Under the pieces are notes generated by a model. The model ran no database searches. It was not told where the DNA came from and saw nothing but the letters and a program-made list of their open reading frames with translations. From contig CAAGNU010000082.1 of the NCBI GenBank assembly GCA_900771365.1, positions 1 through 6,226 on the forward strand: DNA of 6,226 bases. The letters are read 5' to 3'. The translations under genes and the position numbers were made by a program. The stretch's first letter is position 1. The number at the start of each line of letters is the position of its first letter. The stretch is from Bacteroidales bacterium (lineage in GTDB: Bacteria > Bacteroidota > Bacteroidia > Bacteroidales > P3). Positions 6,183 through 6,226 of this stretch are shown piece by piece.

Positions 6183-6226
6183 CAGTCGAATGCCATTCTG
6201 CTGCCCGATATGGGGGACGGAATCCG
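6183..6226. repeat. Imperfect dispersed repeat, copy B (at window edge)
   Basis: This is the second copy of the 6017-6069 element, starting 166 bases further right and running to the window end. It begins with the same 16 bases (cagtcgaatgccattc), then diverges (tgctgcccgatatggggg) and ends aatccg. Its inner palindrome is degraded: gaatg and cattc still pair around one base, then two mismatches, then gcag with ctgc. It may continue beyond the window. Confidence 0.55.

Noticed and set aside
5983..6226. Insertion-sequence end
   Set aside because: Inverted and direct repeats are present, but there is no transposase frame and no target-site duplication that I can define.
6143..6226. C-terminal end of a minus-strand gene entering from the right edge
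   Set aside because: One minus frame is open for about 26 codons to a TAA, but it runs through the palindromic repeat copy and shows no protein-like conservation signal. It is too short to support.

Overview
The window looks like a stretch of a Bacteroidetes (Bacteroidales) chromosome. The evidence is a promoter of the Bacteroidetes type (TTG about 20 bases before TACCTTTG, minus strand), start codons preceded by A/T-rich leaders without a Shine-Dalgarno sequence, a signal peptide ending in Met-Ala-Gln, and intergenic tracts of 7- and 8-base repeats. Genus cannot be fixed. The genes are clearly G+C-richer than the A/T-rich intergenic stretches.

All three genes lie on the minus strand and are read from right to left. 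Region 5857-6226 is non-coding. It holds a good promoter (5943-5974), a nested inverted repeat just upstream of it, and two related copies of a roughly 50-base element. Then come: (1) a 637-residue, probably cytoplasmic protein with Sel1/TPR-like helical repeats, two CxxC pairs and a distinctive C-terminal module (3943-5856); (2) a 267-base gap filled by heptamer repeats and three copies of a 56-base tandem repeat; (3) a 928-residue secreted protein with four tandem beta-domains resembling NPCBM/galactose-binding modules, a Ser/Asn/Lys-rich linker and a helical tail (889-3675); (4) after 33 bases, a 211-residue YwqG-like (DUF1963) protein (220-855). A strong intrinsic terminator (134-180), built from inverted octamer repeats, follows the last gene, and a second strong terminator in the same direction lies at 7-40.

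Genes 2 and 3 are close enough to be co-transcribed. Gene 1 may feed into the same transcript, because I see no convincing promoter in the repeat-filled gap. No enzyme active site is recognisable in any of the three. The set could be a surface/periplasmic binding protein with two cytoplasmic partners, but no joint function can be proven from the sequence. I see no rRNA, tRNA, CRISPR array or intact mobile element.
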